64,000 bases of DNA from Ascarosepion bandense (lineage: Eukaryota; Mollusca; Cephalopoda; Sepiida; Sepiidae): contig JBBBDQ010000445.1 of assembly GCA_037127315.1 (NCBI GenBank), positions 67,001-131,000 on the forward strand, given 5' to 3'. The notes below the pieces were generated by a model that was not told the DNA's origin, made no database searches, and saw only the letters and a program-made list of their open reading frames with translations. Shown in pieces: positions 1 through 10,649 of the stretch. The position numbers were made by a program, and so were the translations under genes. Positions within the stretch are counted from its first letter, which is position 1. Each line of letters begins with the position of its first letter.

Positions 1-300
1 TCAAATTTTGCTCTTGAACGAAAATTACGGCATTGGGTAATGGTTAAAGAGCTAATCTTGTTCATCTTTTCTAGAGAAAAGTGACTTCGAGGGTCCCTAA
101 GTACCCTTAATTTTTGTAAAAATGTATGAAATTTAAGCGAAATTTGGTAAATAAAAAGATGGAACGTTTTCTGTAGTAATGTTTAACGAGCTCGTCTGGT
201 TGACGATTATTATTGTAAACTGAGATCGATTCACGTGGAGTTCCCCCAGGATTTGGTCTTGTACGAAACTTAGTAAATAAATAGATGGATTTTCAGCGTA

Positions 301-353
301 GGATTAGGGTTAGGGTTAGGGTTGGATTAGGGTTAGGGTTAGGGTTAGGGTTA
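301..353 (+). repeat. Interstitial telomeric repeat (TTAGGG)n
   Basis: About eight TTAGGG units in two blocks, separated by one short GGATTAGGG variant. TTAGGG is the metazoan telomere repeat, including molluscs. The tract is about 50 bp and embedded in ordinary AT-rich DNA, so it is an interstitial tract rather than a chromosome end. Confidence 0.9.
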
Positions 354-486
354 ACGATCTAGTTTATTTGATCATTATTAGTAAAAAATGAAATTGATCT
401 TCACGGGGTTCTTAAAATGTGAGGCCTTGTGGCATACTAAGCTAAGCTGAAAGAACAGCAAGCAGATTCAAGTTTGCTGATTTACA

Positions 487-1420
487 TATTCTTCTTCTTC
501 TTCTTCTTCTTCTATGTGCCCTGTTCTTTCAGGACATAGGCGATCATGGCTTTCTACATCTCCCTATCCCTGGTGGCTCTTAGCACGCCTTCTCCTGTCA
601 CATCATGCAACCCTCGTTCCGTCATTCACCTGATTAGGTCCTTCAAATATGTTATCCGTTGCTTTACCCTCTCTCGTTTTTCGTCTATCTGGCCTGTTAG
701 TATCCGGTTCTCCAAGCCTTCCTTCCTCATTGCATGTCCCAGGAACTTTAGTTGTCTCTTCCTGATGTTGTCTCTTCTTCAGTATTACTTTCCTTTTCGT
801 TTCCATCCTTTTCAAAACCATGATATCCGCAGCATCCTTCTGTAGAACCACATTTCATCTGCTTTCCTTCATCTTCGATGATATTGTCCAACATTCACTG
901 CCATATTGAAGAACCGACATCACATAGCAATTCAGTACACTCCTCTTTGTTTCTAGCGAAATTGTCCTGTTTCTTAATACTTTACTCAACTTCTGGAATT
1001 CTTCATTCGCCATGCCAATTCGCCTTCGGACCTGTGTCGAACTTTCCGTTTTTTGTTAGAACACTTCCCAGGTATTTAAATTTTTGTACCTGCTTGATTT
1101 TAGTGTCACTCACCTGTATTTGGTATTTTATGCTACTCTTTTTGCTCATGACTATGCATTCGGTTTTCTTTTAGTTTATTTGTAGTCCTTTCTTGTTACT
1201 CTTTTCAGCTACCTTCGGTAGAAGGACTTGTAGTTTCCTTTCCGTGTCTGCTATCAGAACTGTATCATCTGCGTACCTTATATTGTTTAAAATGTGGCCT
1301 CCAATGACGAATTCTGGCATAACTTTTAGGATTCTCAGAATAGACTCGCTGTACAAGTCAAATAGATCCGGGGAAAGGCACATCCTTGTCTTATGCCCCT
1401 TTTAATCTTTGTATAACTGC
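487..1420 (-). mobile_element. RTE-like LINE, 3' part of reverse-transcriptase ORF
   Basis: Read on the reverse strand, this is the C-terminal part of a non-LTR retrotransposon endonuclease/reverse-transcriptase ORF. The palm-domain block containing YADD with following DTVLIADTE lies near 1264-1275 (+ coordinates). It is followed by the CMVISKK-type block, the YCNSVLQYGSECW-type block, the WFYRRML/METKRK block and the terminal IAYVLKGQ block. The copy ends at about 487 in a (GAA)n tail, the 3' terminus used by every copy of this family in the window. It is 5'-truncated with several frameshifts, so it is inactive. Confidence 0.85.
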
Positions 1421-1693
1421 TGAATTGGGCGTCAAAAAACAAAAATGCAAGATCAATGGCCGTATTGGAAATCATTCTCCTTGTTTGAAAGAATGTTTTG
1501 CAATATCGAATTTTTTTTTTTTTTTGGAATCAAGTAAAAAGATGTTTGGCTGGAAGACAAAAAAAAATGTAGGAGTTGTTTTTGAAAATTAAAATGAAAA
1601 CGTTGAAGGATAAAATTGAGCAATTATTTTTCCAACTCTCCGCCATCATTGTTTTGTGTTGCGTGAACGGATTTATTTTCTAAGAGAGAAAAA
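1421..1693. other. No recognisable feature
   Basis: AT-rich sequence with a 15-base T run near 1510-1525. No coding or repeat homology recognised. Confidence 0.4.
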
Positions 1694-2026
1694 AAGAGTT
1701 AAATCACTTAACGAATCTCTTTCATAGAAAATAAACTATTGAGAAAGTGAGAACATAAAGAAATAAAGTTATTGGTCCTGACGTGAGATATCGTTTTCAG
1801 TCACTTTCCCATCGATGTAACATGACTTGCGAATATTCAGTAAATGCTTTCAGGGTAATTGATTGGATAATCTTTCCTCTTTTTCATTAGTCTTTCATTT
1901 ATAAATGGTATTTTCATTTCCAACCCCAGGCAAATTGTATATATGGGAACTAATTAGTACCGCAGAGAGAGACTTTAGGGTATTATGGTGACCGTAGTAA
2001 AAACGGTAAGTAAGAATGTGTTGCAG

Positions 2027-2028
<2 letters not shown>

Positions 2029-2095
<67 letters not shown>

Positions 2096-2123
2096 CAGTT
2101 TGTTCATCTCTATCTATCTATCA

Positions 2124-2167
<44 letters not shown>

Positions 2168-2210
2168 CAGTTTGTTCATATCTATCTACCTATCTATCTC
2201 AGTCTGTTCA

Positions 2211-2275
<65 letters not shown>

Positions 2276-2285
2276 CAGTCTGTTC

Positions 2286-2324
<39 letters not shown>

Positions 2325-2334
2325 CATTCTGTTC

Positions 2335-2381
<47 letters not shown>

Positions 2382-2450
2382 GTCTGTCTGTCTGTCTGTC
2401 TATCTCAGTCTGTTCATTATCTATCTTTCTATCTATCTATCTATCTATAA
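2029..2450 (+). repeat. Composite (TATC)n array with CTCAGTCTGTTCATAT interruptions
   Basis: Runs of TATC are interrupted by a conserved spacer (CTCAGTYTGTTCATAT) and by short TGTC runs. The same spacer appears in arrays at 21.4, 45.0 and, inverted, 46.2 kb. The array is open in several frames (SIYLSIYL repeats) only because the unit has no stop codon. It is not a gene. Confidence 0.95.
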
Positions 2451-2573
2451 TGTGTAGTAAGCAAGTTTGTATCGCAGTGGATATATCGAATATGATTTGC
2501 ACTAAACCTCCAAATTTTACGAGACTGTGAATGACCAAGATTAGCTTAATAAATATATGTTCCTTTTATTGCA

Positions 2574-2574
<1 letters not shown>

Positions 2575-2620
<46 letters not shown>

Positions 2621-2621
2621 G
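2575..2621 (+). repeat. (TATC)n microsatellite
   Basis: About 11 perfect TATC units abutting the start of a PLE fragment. Confidence 0.95.
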
Positions 2622-2944
2622 TCATATCTTCTGTTAACATTTCGGTCTCTCACGTGTTGTGACGTCATAGAACCGCGTTACAAATTTACGAACTGCATCT
2701 GTTATTTGGTGACTCCTATCGTTTGCATATCAATGTTTTATGTCAACACAAGTTAATATCATCTTTGGTAGTGGATGTCTTTATGTCAACATCCCTGTAA
2801 TCTTTCTGAAGATGGCTCATATGAGCCGAAAGCTTAGAACCAGCATAATAAAAAATGACTAAATGTTGGACAATTTTTGTCTTCATTTTCACCTGAAATT
2901 AAAGCCAAAATACAATGTTTAGAACGGCTTATGATTAAACATTA
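2622..2944 (+). mobile_element. Penelope-like element, terminal repeat and start of ORF
   Basis: Matches the fragments at 9.8-10.2 kb (+) and 31.7-32.9 kb (-). It holds the non-coding leader followed by an ORF start that reads M-A-H-M-S-R-K-L-R at 2812. The block 2806-2831 is CTGAAGA, an inverted GGCTC/GAGCC stem, then GAAA, so it resembles a hammerhead ribozyme core overlapping the start codon. The coding part ends in (TA)n and contains stops. The PLE assignment rests on the linked GIY-YIG domain at the sister loci. Confidence 0.7.
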
Positions 2945-2956
2945 TATATATATATA

Positions 2957-3058
2957 TAAAGCGAAACCGTAAACTGAAAGAAAAATGAATGGATGTAAGT
3001 CAAATTTTGATTTCCTGGTATCGATATCAAATAAGTTTTTTTCGTCGTAAACTGAATT
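2957..3058 (-). mobile_element. Helitron internal/3' fragment
   Basis: A 100-bp piece of the same Helitron family found complete at 3.9, 14.7, 34.5 and 60.4 kb. It covers the segment corresponding to 8795-8895 of the reverse copy. No terminus is present. Confidence 0.75.
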
Positions 3059-3200
3059 CATTTACTGAATATTCACAAGTCATGTTACATCAATGGGAAA
3101 GTGACTGAAGACGATATCTCACGTCAGGACCAATAACTTTATTTCTTTATGTTCTTACTTTCTCCATTGTTTATAATGTTTATTTTCTATGAAAGAGATT

Positions 3201-3421
3201 TTTTTTTTAATCGTATCACCTCAAGCAAGGCGGTAACGCCACTGATGTGCAGGGGGCTACGTAATGGTGAAAAGATTGGAAAAGAGAAAGCCGGAAACCA
3301 CATCCTAAACAGGGAACAAGGGATGAGCCTCTTAACCTGTTCAATAGACGAGGGTGGAGTGTCAACCGGGCGATAGATAGATCTATCTACTCCAATTATG
3401 ATAGATCTATCTACTCCAATT
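3201..3421 (-). mobile_element. CR1/L2-like LINE 3' UTR fragment
   Basis: Read on the reverse strand this ends in the family's conserved tail (TACGTAGCCCCCTGCRC, then GCCTTGCTTGGGGTGA and a short A run). It also contains the segment that is tandemly repeated at 30.4-30.8 kb. It splits the right arm of the 1.7 kb inverted repeat. Confidence 0.75.
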
Positions 3422-3464
3422 CGTTAAGTGATTTAACTCTTTTATGATGGATATATATATATAT

Positions 3465-3862
3465 CCATCAATATGTTGTGCGTGATAAATGTTCAAGGAA
3501 CCCATAAATTTTTAATATAAAATATTTTTTCCTTTCATTATAATTCTCTACACATGTAATTCCTTTTGTTAATAACACGCATTGTTAATTAATTTTTACT
3601 CATTGTTTTTTGTTACTTAATTTTTACCCGAACTCACATGAGTCCATCAATATTTTGTGCGTGATAAATGTTCAAGGAACCCATAAATTTATCATAATTC
3701 TGTTTACATGTAATTCTATTTTTAATAACGTGCATTGTCATTCGCTTTATACTCATTGTTTGCGTTGCTTAATTTTTATCTCATCTCAAATGAGTCCGCC
3801 AATATTGTTTGCATGATAAATGTTCAAGGATTCCATAGATATTTAACATAAAATGTTCGTTT
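3465..3862 (+). repeat. Degenerate tandem repeat, about 155-180 bp period
   Basis: Three starts of the motif CCATCAATATTTTGTGCGTG followed by GATAAATGTTCAAGGA occur near 3465, 3645 and 3797. They are joined by related AT-rich spacer containing TTACTCATTGTTT. Not recognised as a known family. Confidence 0.65.
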
Positions 3863-3939
3863 ATATAACAACCAAAGAGGTGGTACATGCAGCATAATGG
3901 TGACTTATTTCTACCCAAACAAATTAGTGTCCCCCAATA

Positions 3940-4664
3940 TCTAAACTTATTTATAAATGAAACTTTGTGTGTCTGTCCATGTGTGTGTGTCTGTGTGTGT
4001 GTTCGCTACCTATAGACTCCGAAACGGCTGAACCGATTTTCTTGAAAATTTACACAGTTGCACTATAAGCGTCTGCGAGTGTTCTTAGCTAGGTTTTGTG
4101 TCGAGGTACCCCCGATTAATATCGAAAATCGGTAATCGAATAAATCGGATTATAGAAGGAGCGGTCCGATTTTAATCAAATTTCATACACTCATAAACAA
4201 AAACATAAGAAACGATATTCAGAAATTTTAAGGTTGCATTTCTTAGAAAATCGATAATATATATATATAAAAGGCAAGATGTTTGTGTGTGTGTGTGTCT
4301 GTTTATCTGTCTGTATGTCTGTATTTTTTTCAGCCTTTTTATTTTACTTTTTGCTTCGGGTTTGGCTCTAAGTAGATATAATTGTAGTTCTTAGTCTCAG
4401 CCATGATACCATTTACTCAGAGGACTTATTTAGCCTTCAAAATTCAGTTTACGACGAAAAAAAACTTATTTGATATCGATACCAGGAAATCAAAATTTGA
4501 ATTACATCCATTCATTTTTCTTTCAGTCTACGGTTTCGCTTTAAGTGGAAATAACTTTTGCTTTTTAGTCATTCGTGCCAACGTCCATAGAGTCTGAGCT
4601 CCAGGACCATGGATTAGTTTTAAAGCTTTCATTACACCCGAGCAACGCCAGGCTATACGGTTAG
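3940..4664 (+). mobile_element. Non-autonomous Helitron, copy 1
   Basis: Starts TCTAAACTTATTTATAAATG after an A, and ends in a GC-rich short hairpin (ACCCGAGCAACGCC) then TTAG before a T. This fits the Helitron rule of 5'-TC, 3'-CTRR and insertion between A and T, although the last four bases have drifted from CTAG. Internal landmarks shared by all copies are CTATAGACTCCGAAACGGCT near the 5' end and a short (TA)n in the middle. There is no Rep/helicase coding sequence. Confidence 0.88.
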
Positions 4665-5570
4665 TACAATATAAAACTGGGTCTCTCCAAAAGTTTTCAA
4701 AGAAAAAATGAATATACGGTGAAAAAAAAATGCTCAAACGATAATAAAAACAAATTTTCATTGTAAAAAAATATTTTTGTTTTTAGCAAAAGGGTCTGAG
4801 TGGACGTGATGGAAGGCTGAGTTAGTATTACTTGAGTGAACTTTATTCTACTAACAATCTACTCCGGTAGCGAACTGTTACAAGAAAATGGCTGACTACA
4901 TCGTGGAGAGAGGAAGACAAAAGCAAAGGAAAAATCATTTAGTCCCGGAATGTCAGAGAAATAAAGAATTATTTTATTAAGAAATAAAGAATTATTTTAT
5001 TATTTTCACTACAGTGTTAATATTAAGATGAAAAATCGTTTTAAAAAATCTTTTAGTTAAAAGTCTCGTTTTCCTGGCGTCAAAACATAAATTCGCAAGG
5101 AAAATTTTGTGGTGAAAATCATTGATTTGGAAATTCTTGAAAAAATCAAATAATATTCGAATTTTAATGAAGCTTTCAGGTCTTATTCAAAAATGGATTA
5201 AATTGTGAAACGTTATTGTTTTTAAAAAAAAACCAGGAAATATTTTTCCCCACTCATTTTATGAAATTTTGAGAAATTCGTTTTTGTGTCTCGCTTAATG
5301 TTTATATGTGTTACAAGGACAAGTCCTTGAAGAATTTAAGCTATCAATGTTTTCATCAAACAGGAATTGAAATTACAGAAAATCTGCTCTAAATCTTAAA
5401 ATAAAACAATCCAAAAAGCCTAGGAAATTTAATTAGAAAATCTTTTAATTGCTTTTATGAATAAAATTCATTATGAACACTATTAGCATAAAAACTTTTA
5501 TTCGGTGAATAGTGAATTTTGAAAAGAATTGTTTCAATTTTTAAGAAAATGATCAGAATTCTGTATTAAC
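4665..5570. other. No recognisable feature
   Basis: AT-rich DNA with many short A and T runs. No ORF, repeat family or RNA recognised. Confidence 0.4.
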
Positions 5571-5585
5571 TTGTATGAGTGCATA

Positions 5586-6205
5586 AACATTTCTTCTTCT
5601 TCTTCTTCTTCTTCTTCTTCTTCTTCTTCTATGTACCCTGTCCTTTCAGGACGTAGGCGATCATGGCTTTCCACGTCTCCCTATCCCTGGTGGCTCTTCA
5701 CACGCTTTCTCCTGTTACACCACCCAAAACCCGCTCTGCCATCCACTAGCTCAAGCCCATAAATCTAGAATATAAATGTATAGAAACTAGCATGGCCACA
5801 AAATGAAGGATCAGTTAATATATTGATTATAATATAGAATTGATCCCCCATTTTATATCCACAATTTCTTATAAACAGTTGGTATATATATTCTTCTATG
5901 TGCCTTTTCCCTTCAAGACGTAGGCGATCATGGCCTTCAACGTCACCCTATCCCTGGTGGCTCTTATCACGCTTTCTTCTGATACGTCACTCAAACCCTG
6001 CTCTGCCATCCACTAGCTCAAGACCATAAATCTAGAATATAAATGTATAGAAAGCAGAATAGCCACAAGATAAGGGATCAGTTTATATATTGATTATAAT
6101 ATAGAATTGATCCCCAATTTTATATCCACATTATAATTTCTTATAAACAATTAGCATATATATTTTTCTTTTATTGTGCCCTGTCCCTTCAGGACGTAGA
6201 CGATC
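5586..6205 (-). mobile_element. RTE-like LINE tails in tandem, about 270 bp period
   Basis: On the reverse strand the conserved LINE terminus (GATCGCCTACGTCCTGAAAG) occurs three times, near 5650, 5920 and 6195. The copies are separated by a roughly 190-bp segment with TATAATATAGAATTGATCCCC and a CATTTATATTCTAGATTTAT block. The same composite unit is repeated at 26.2-27.0 kb and 13.7-14.1 kb. The outermost unit ends in (GAA)n at 5592-5630. Confidence 0.8.
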
Positions 6206-8130
6206 ATGGCTTTCCACGTCACCCTATCCCTTGTGACTCTTAGCACGCTTTCTCCTGTTTCTCCACGCAACCCCCGTTCTGTCATTTACCTGCTCAGGCC
6301 CTTCAAATATGTTATCCGCTGCTTTCCTCTGTCTCCTGTTCCATCTATCTGGCCAGTCAGTATCAGGTTCTCCAAGCCCTTCTTTCCTCAGTGCATGTCC
6401 CAGGAACTTCAGTTGTCTCTTCCTGATGCTCAGTATTAATTTTCTTTCCGGTGTCATTTTCCAACACCTCGCCGTTGCTCACACGCCCGGTCTATCATAT
6501 CCACAGCATCCTTCTGTAGAACCATATTTCCGTTGCTTCAATGTTTTCCTTCATCTTCGATGATATTGTCCAACATTCATTGCCGTATTGAAGAACTGAC
6601 ATCACATAGCATTCTAGTACTCTCTTCTTTGCTTCTAGTGAAAATTTCCTGTGTCTTAATACTTAACTTAGCTTCTGGAAGGCGTTCTTCGCCATACCAA
6701 TTCGCCTTCGGATCTCTGTGTTGCACTTTCCATCTCCCGTTATAACACGTCCTAGGTATTTAAATTTTTGTACTTGATTGATTTTAGTATCCCCCACCTG
6801 TATTTGGCATATTGGGCTCCTCTTTTTACTGATGACCATGCATTCAGTTTATAAGTAGTCCTTCCTTTTTTGCTTTCTTTAGCTACCTTATCTAAGCCTT
6901 GTCGATTCCTTTCCGTATCTTGCTTGATTTTAGTATCCCCAGCCTGTAGTTGGCATTTTGGACTCCTCTTTTTACTGATGACCATGCATTCAGTTTTCTT
7001 GTAGTTTATATGTAGTCCTTCTTTTATTTATTTTTTTTTTTTTTGCTTTCTTTAGCTACCTTCTCTAGGCCTCGTAGATTCCTTTCCGTGTCTTGTTTGA
7101 TTTTAGTATCCCCAGCCTGTAGTTGGCATTTTGGGCTCCTCTTTTTACTGATGACCATGCATTCAGTTTTCTTGCAGTTTGTTGTGTTGCTTGGTTTTGT
7201 ATAATTATAAGATAACACAAACTTGAATTAATGTCGTTTATTTTTTATATAAAACTTTAAGTTTTTACATCAAGTTAACAACCGTTAATTTTTGTGTGTG
7301 GATACAGGAGCAGTCTAGCTGAATTCTCTTCACTCTGGGAGGATAGTAGTCAACGCGCCTATCCCTTCTCGACTCTCGTCGTCAACTGACTAGCCTCTTC
7401 CTCTTTTTATATCTCCTACTTCTTACTCATACTTCTTACTCCTACTCTTACTGCTACTCCTACCAAAAGAAACTGTTAACTTGTTTTGCCGCCAAATTTT
7501 GAATTCTTGGCGTCAGTGTGTCTACCTTTTTCTATTTTTAGCACACTCGCCATTTTATAAACCATAACAACTTTATTGGTTGTCCCTTTTTTTTTTTTTT
7601 TGACACTCTCTTCAGCTACCTTCTGTAGAAGGTCTTGTAATTTCCTTTCCGTGTCTGCAATCAGCGCTGTATCATCTGCATATTTTATGATATTCTAATT
7701 GTGGACTCCGTTTACAAATCCTGGCATAGCATCTCCAAATATTCTTGCTGTACAAGTTGAACAGATCCGGTGAAAAGACACATCCTTGTTTTACCCACCT
7801 TTGTATCTTTGAACTCGTTACCTGTCCGTATGCAGGCCGTTTGCTGCCAGTAGAGAGTCTTAATTACTCTGATGTCTTTCCCAAAAATGTCGAGGCTGCT
7901 GAGCATCTCCATCAATTCTTTGTGGCGTATTTTGTCAAACGCCTTATCAATAAAACATAGATACAAGTCCTTCTTCATTTGTATTACCATTTCGGAGAGC
8001 ATCCTATTCATAAATATGGCGTTCCTTGTTCCAGTATCTTTGACAAACTCGCACTGTTCCTGTCCTATCTCTGACCTGATTCTGCTTCTCGCTTTATTCA
8101 TCAGGATTCGGACGATAAATTTTGTAAATA
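6170..8130 (-). mobile_element. RTE-like LINE reverse transcriptase, rearranged
   Basis: The longest copy of the family in the window. Reverse-strand reading from about 8100 gives RT finger/palm sequence (EQCEFVKDTGTRNAIFMNRML, then LCFID, FDKIRHKELMEML) and KYADDTALIAD near 7676-7687. A CMVISKKRSPKCQLQAGDTKIKQ block then occurs three times (about 6780, 6927 and 7100), a local tandem duplication. The C-terminal FLGHALRKEGL region follows, with the tail near 6175. A 390-bp LTR-like insert splits the ORF at 7180-7569. Stops and frameshifts make it inactive. Confidence 0.85.
7180..7569 (-). mobile_element. Probable solo LTR inserted in the LINE
   Basis: This block interrupts LINE homology: the left flank CTTGCAGTTT and right flank CTTTATTGGTTGTCC join into the LINE sequence. 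On the reverse strand it begins TGTTATGG and ends CACAACA. It contains a TATAAAAAGAGG TATA-like box (near 7397-7408) and an AATAAA (near 7234), as an LTR should. The target duplication is imperfect (AGTTT/ACTTT). No second LTR or internal region is present. Confidence 0.6.
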
Positions 8131-8771
8131 CGGATGTCCATTTGGGACATTATTAAAAAATAAGAACGGTGCCTATAATAAATTTAAAATTTATTGGTAA
8201 TTTTCTAGCCTTTCCAGCAATTTTAACAAGAGTTTTCGTCACTTTGTAAAGCCGATGTAACTAAAATTTAATAAAATATTAGAATGATTAAAATATTAAA
8301 AATGTATTAGAATGCTTAAAGTTTTTATTAAAAAGTTTTATAAAAAAGTTTACTGTGTATTCGTCTTGTAATTTATTTAGTAATTTTCTTCCTTAATTAA
8401 ATTTCTCAAACATCAAAGCTGTCAATAACTACTCCACACGTCAAAAAGATTCACACCTTCTTAAAAATGTCTTAGACTAAAAGTAATATTAATTTCAGTT
8501 CAGGTTAATTTTTCATAAATAACGTTTAAGAAAAGTATATTTTACTTTTATTAAAGAGAATTATGACATATTTGTCAGTATGGACAAATTTATCGATTTT
8601 ACTGATAAGCAGAAAAATAAAAGATTGTAATCATTTTAGATCAAAAGTATTTTGCTTATATTAAATTGAACGAATATTAAATTCATTAAATCCGGATCAA
8701 AATATGGATCGAAATTCAACAGAATGACAAGATAAAGACCAAATAGGAAATGTTTATCAATTATTTTTTAA
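8131..8771. other. No recognisable feature
   Basis: Very AT-rich sequence with homopolymer runs and no coding potential. Confidence 0.4.
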
Positions 8772-9391
8772 AAAAAAGCAATAGTGTTTCCAGTTAAAGC
8801 GAAACCGTAGACTGAAAGAAAAATGAATGGATGTAAGTCAAATTTTGATTTCCTGGTATTGATATCAAATAAGTTTTTTTCGTCGTAAACTGAATATCGA
8901 AGGCTAAATAAGTCCTCTGAGTAAATGGGATCATGGCTGAGACTAAGAATTACAATTATACCTACTTAGAGCCAAACCCGAAGCAAAAACTAAAATAAAA
9001 GTGCTGAAAAAATGCAGGTAGATAAACAGACACACACACAAACATCTTGCCTTTTATATATATATATATATATATATTATCGATTTTCTGCACTATTATA
9101 AGAACTGCAACCTTGAAACATCTGAATATCGTTTCTTATGTCTTTGTCTATGAGTGTATCAAATTTGATTAAAATCGGACCACTCCTTCTATAACCCGAT
9201 TTTTTCGATTATCGACTTTCGATATTTATCTCCACACAAAACCTTGCTAAGAACACTCGCATGCGCTTATAATACAACTGTGTGAATTTTCAAGAAAATC
9301 GGTTCAGCCGTTTCGGAGTCTATAGGTAACGGACACACACACACAGACGCACACACACACAGACAAAGTTCCATTTATAAATATGTTTAGA
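8772..9391 (-). mobile_element. Non-autonomous Helitron, 3'-truncated, copy 2
   Basis: Reverse-strand copy with an intact 5' end (TCTAAACATATTTATAAATGG at 9391) and internal (TA)n at 9054-9077. The 3' hairpin and CTAG terminus are missing; homology stops near 8772. Confidence 0.85.
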
Positions 9392-9613
9392 TATAGAAGA
9401 GACTAGCATGGGGAAGAGATCATAAAACTGTACACTAGAACAGTTCATTTGATGCAAATATTATTGTGCAGTATTAACAAAAGAACTATTCTATTTTCAT
9501 TTAGAATTATCCACTTGGCAATTAATACTAAAATTGTAATGTTTGCCTATGTCGTGAAAGGACAAGGCACATTCCTTGTAAAAATTGGGGTGGCCTAATA
9601 ATTATGGCCGCTA

Positions 9614-9615
<2 letters not shown>

Positions 9616-9649
<34 letters not shown>
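9616..9649. repeat. (TA)n microsatellite
   Basis: About 17 TA units, placed at the boundary of PLE-derived sequence. Confidence 0.95.
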
Positions 9650-9652
<3 letters not shown>

Positions 9653-9680
9653 AGAGACAATGAATGTCTATTATGTATAC

Positions 9681-9808
9681 TCATATATTTAAATGCAATG
9701 TAATGTGTTATGACCAGATTTAAAAGTGATTTTATTAAGTGTGGGTTGTTTGGATTAAAATCAGGTTTAAATCTGGTCAAATCACATTACATTGCATTTA
9801 AATATATG
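9681..9808. mobile_element. Inverted pair of PLE ORF 3' ends
   Basis: Arms 9681-9724 and 9767-9808 are inverted copies with two or three mismatches, separated by about 42 bp. Both resemble the end of the GIY-YIG ORF at 32014-32050 (TTTAAA-CTGG...ACATTACATTGCAT). This places two element 3' ends facing each other next to a (TA)n. Confidence 0.6.
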
Positions 9809-10205
9809 GTTCTGTTATCATTCCAAGCTATCACGCGTTGTGACGTCATAGAACCGCATTACAAGCTTACTAACTGCGTTTGCTATTTTTGGTAACTATT
9901 ATCGTGGCTTAGCAAAGTTTTATGTCAACACAAGATAAAATCGTCGCTGATGGTGGATGTTTTTGTAAACGTCCTTGTAACCTCTCTGAAGATGGATCAT
10001 GTGAGCCGAAAGCTTAGAACCAACTTAATAAAAAAAATATCCAAATGTTGGAGAATTTTTGTCTTTATTTTCACCTGAAATTAAAGCCAGAATACGACAT
10101 TTAGAACGGCTCATGATTAAACATAATAGACATTCATTGTCTCTTATATTTAACAGTATATGTTTAGAAAATTATCTGCTGCCTCGATACACTAAACATA
10201 TATGT
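9809..10205 (+). mobile_element. Penelope-like element, terminal repeat and ORF N-terminus
   Basis: The leader with TTGTGACGTCATAGAACCGC is followed by the motif CTGAAGATG at 9986 and GAAA at 10008. The ORF then continues in another frame as FLSLFSPEIKARIRHLERLM, then IKHNRHSLSLIFN and LPRYTKH. The last blocks (NRHSLSLIFN, LPRYT) match the order of the second PLE family (NRQNLSILFNET, LPKYTQ), so both are the N-terminal region of a PLE ORF. The ORF ends in a short (TA)n. Confidence 0.75.
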
Positions 10206-10228
10206 ATGTATATATATATATATTTAAA

Positions 10229-10309
10229 TTGTGTGTATTTTGGCAGCATTTTTTCATTAATGCAGGTTTCATTGAATAATATAGACAAGTTTTGTCTATT
10301 AATTTTGTC
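10229..10309 (-). mobile_element. Fragment of second PLE family
   Basis: Identical over about 80 bp to the reverse arms at 24.68 and 33.44 kb (encodes NRQNLSILFNETCINEKML on the reverse strand). It is fused directly to the GIY-YIG reading frame on the forward strand. Confidence 0.7.
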
Positions 10310-10573
10310 TACATTGGCCACACCACAAATTCGCTCTCACGGCGTCTGACGTTGCACTTAAATGAAAATTCAAATATATTCCGTCATTTAGAACAACACG
10401 GTTATCAACGCACACTTCTGAGAAAAACGCTTGTTGATAACACGTACATACTTAAACAAGAAAATAATAAGCAGAAACTAAAAATCCTCGAAGCACTCTA
10501 CATTAAACAATTTAAACCTGGTTTGAATACAATCAATTTCGATATTTCCAATAACGTACTCAAATGCCTGTAA
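10305..10573 (+). mobile_element. Penelope-like element GIY-YIG endonuclease domain (3' end of ORF)
   Basis: The open frame to the stop at 10571 encodes VYIGHTTNSLSRRLTLHL, then HLEQHGY, ILKQENNKQKLKILEALYIK, FKPGLN. This is the GIY-YIG nuclease layout: YIG strand, an Arg in LSRRL, and a Glu in ILEALYI followed by an Asn. Penelope-like elements are the metazoan retroelements with this domain C-terminal to the RT. Only the domain remains; the RT is absent and the 5' side is fused to an unrelated-orientation PLE fragment. Confidence 0.8.
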
Positions 10574-10649
10574 TCAGACCAGGGACCACAACACCACTAT
10601 TTTGTCACTGTCTTCGGCCATCCGCCACGGTAGGGATGGACTTATATTT

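Larger units (their letters stand above)
1694..3442. repeat. Large inverted repeat with arms at 1694-1850 and 3060-3442
   Basis: The left arm, about 157 bp (1694-1850), is the reverse complement of 3060-3200 plus 3422-3442. The right arm is interrupted at 3201-3421 by a reverse-strand LINE 3'-UTR fragment. If that insert is removed, the GAAAGAGATT side joins directly to CGTTAAGTG and the arm becomes continuous. The 1.2 kb between the arms holds a TATC array, a PLE 5' fragment and a Helitron fragment. Confidence 0.8.

Noticed and set aside
3940..4664. tRNA-type SINE
   Set aside because: No box A/B; the ends follow Helitron rules (TC start, hairpin plus CTRR-like end, A/T insertion).
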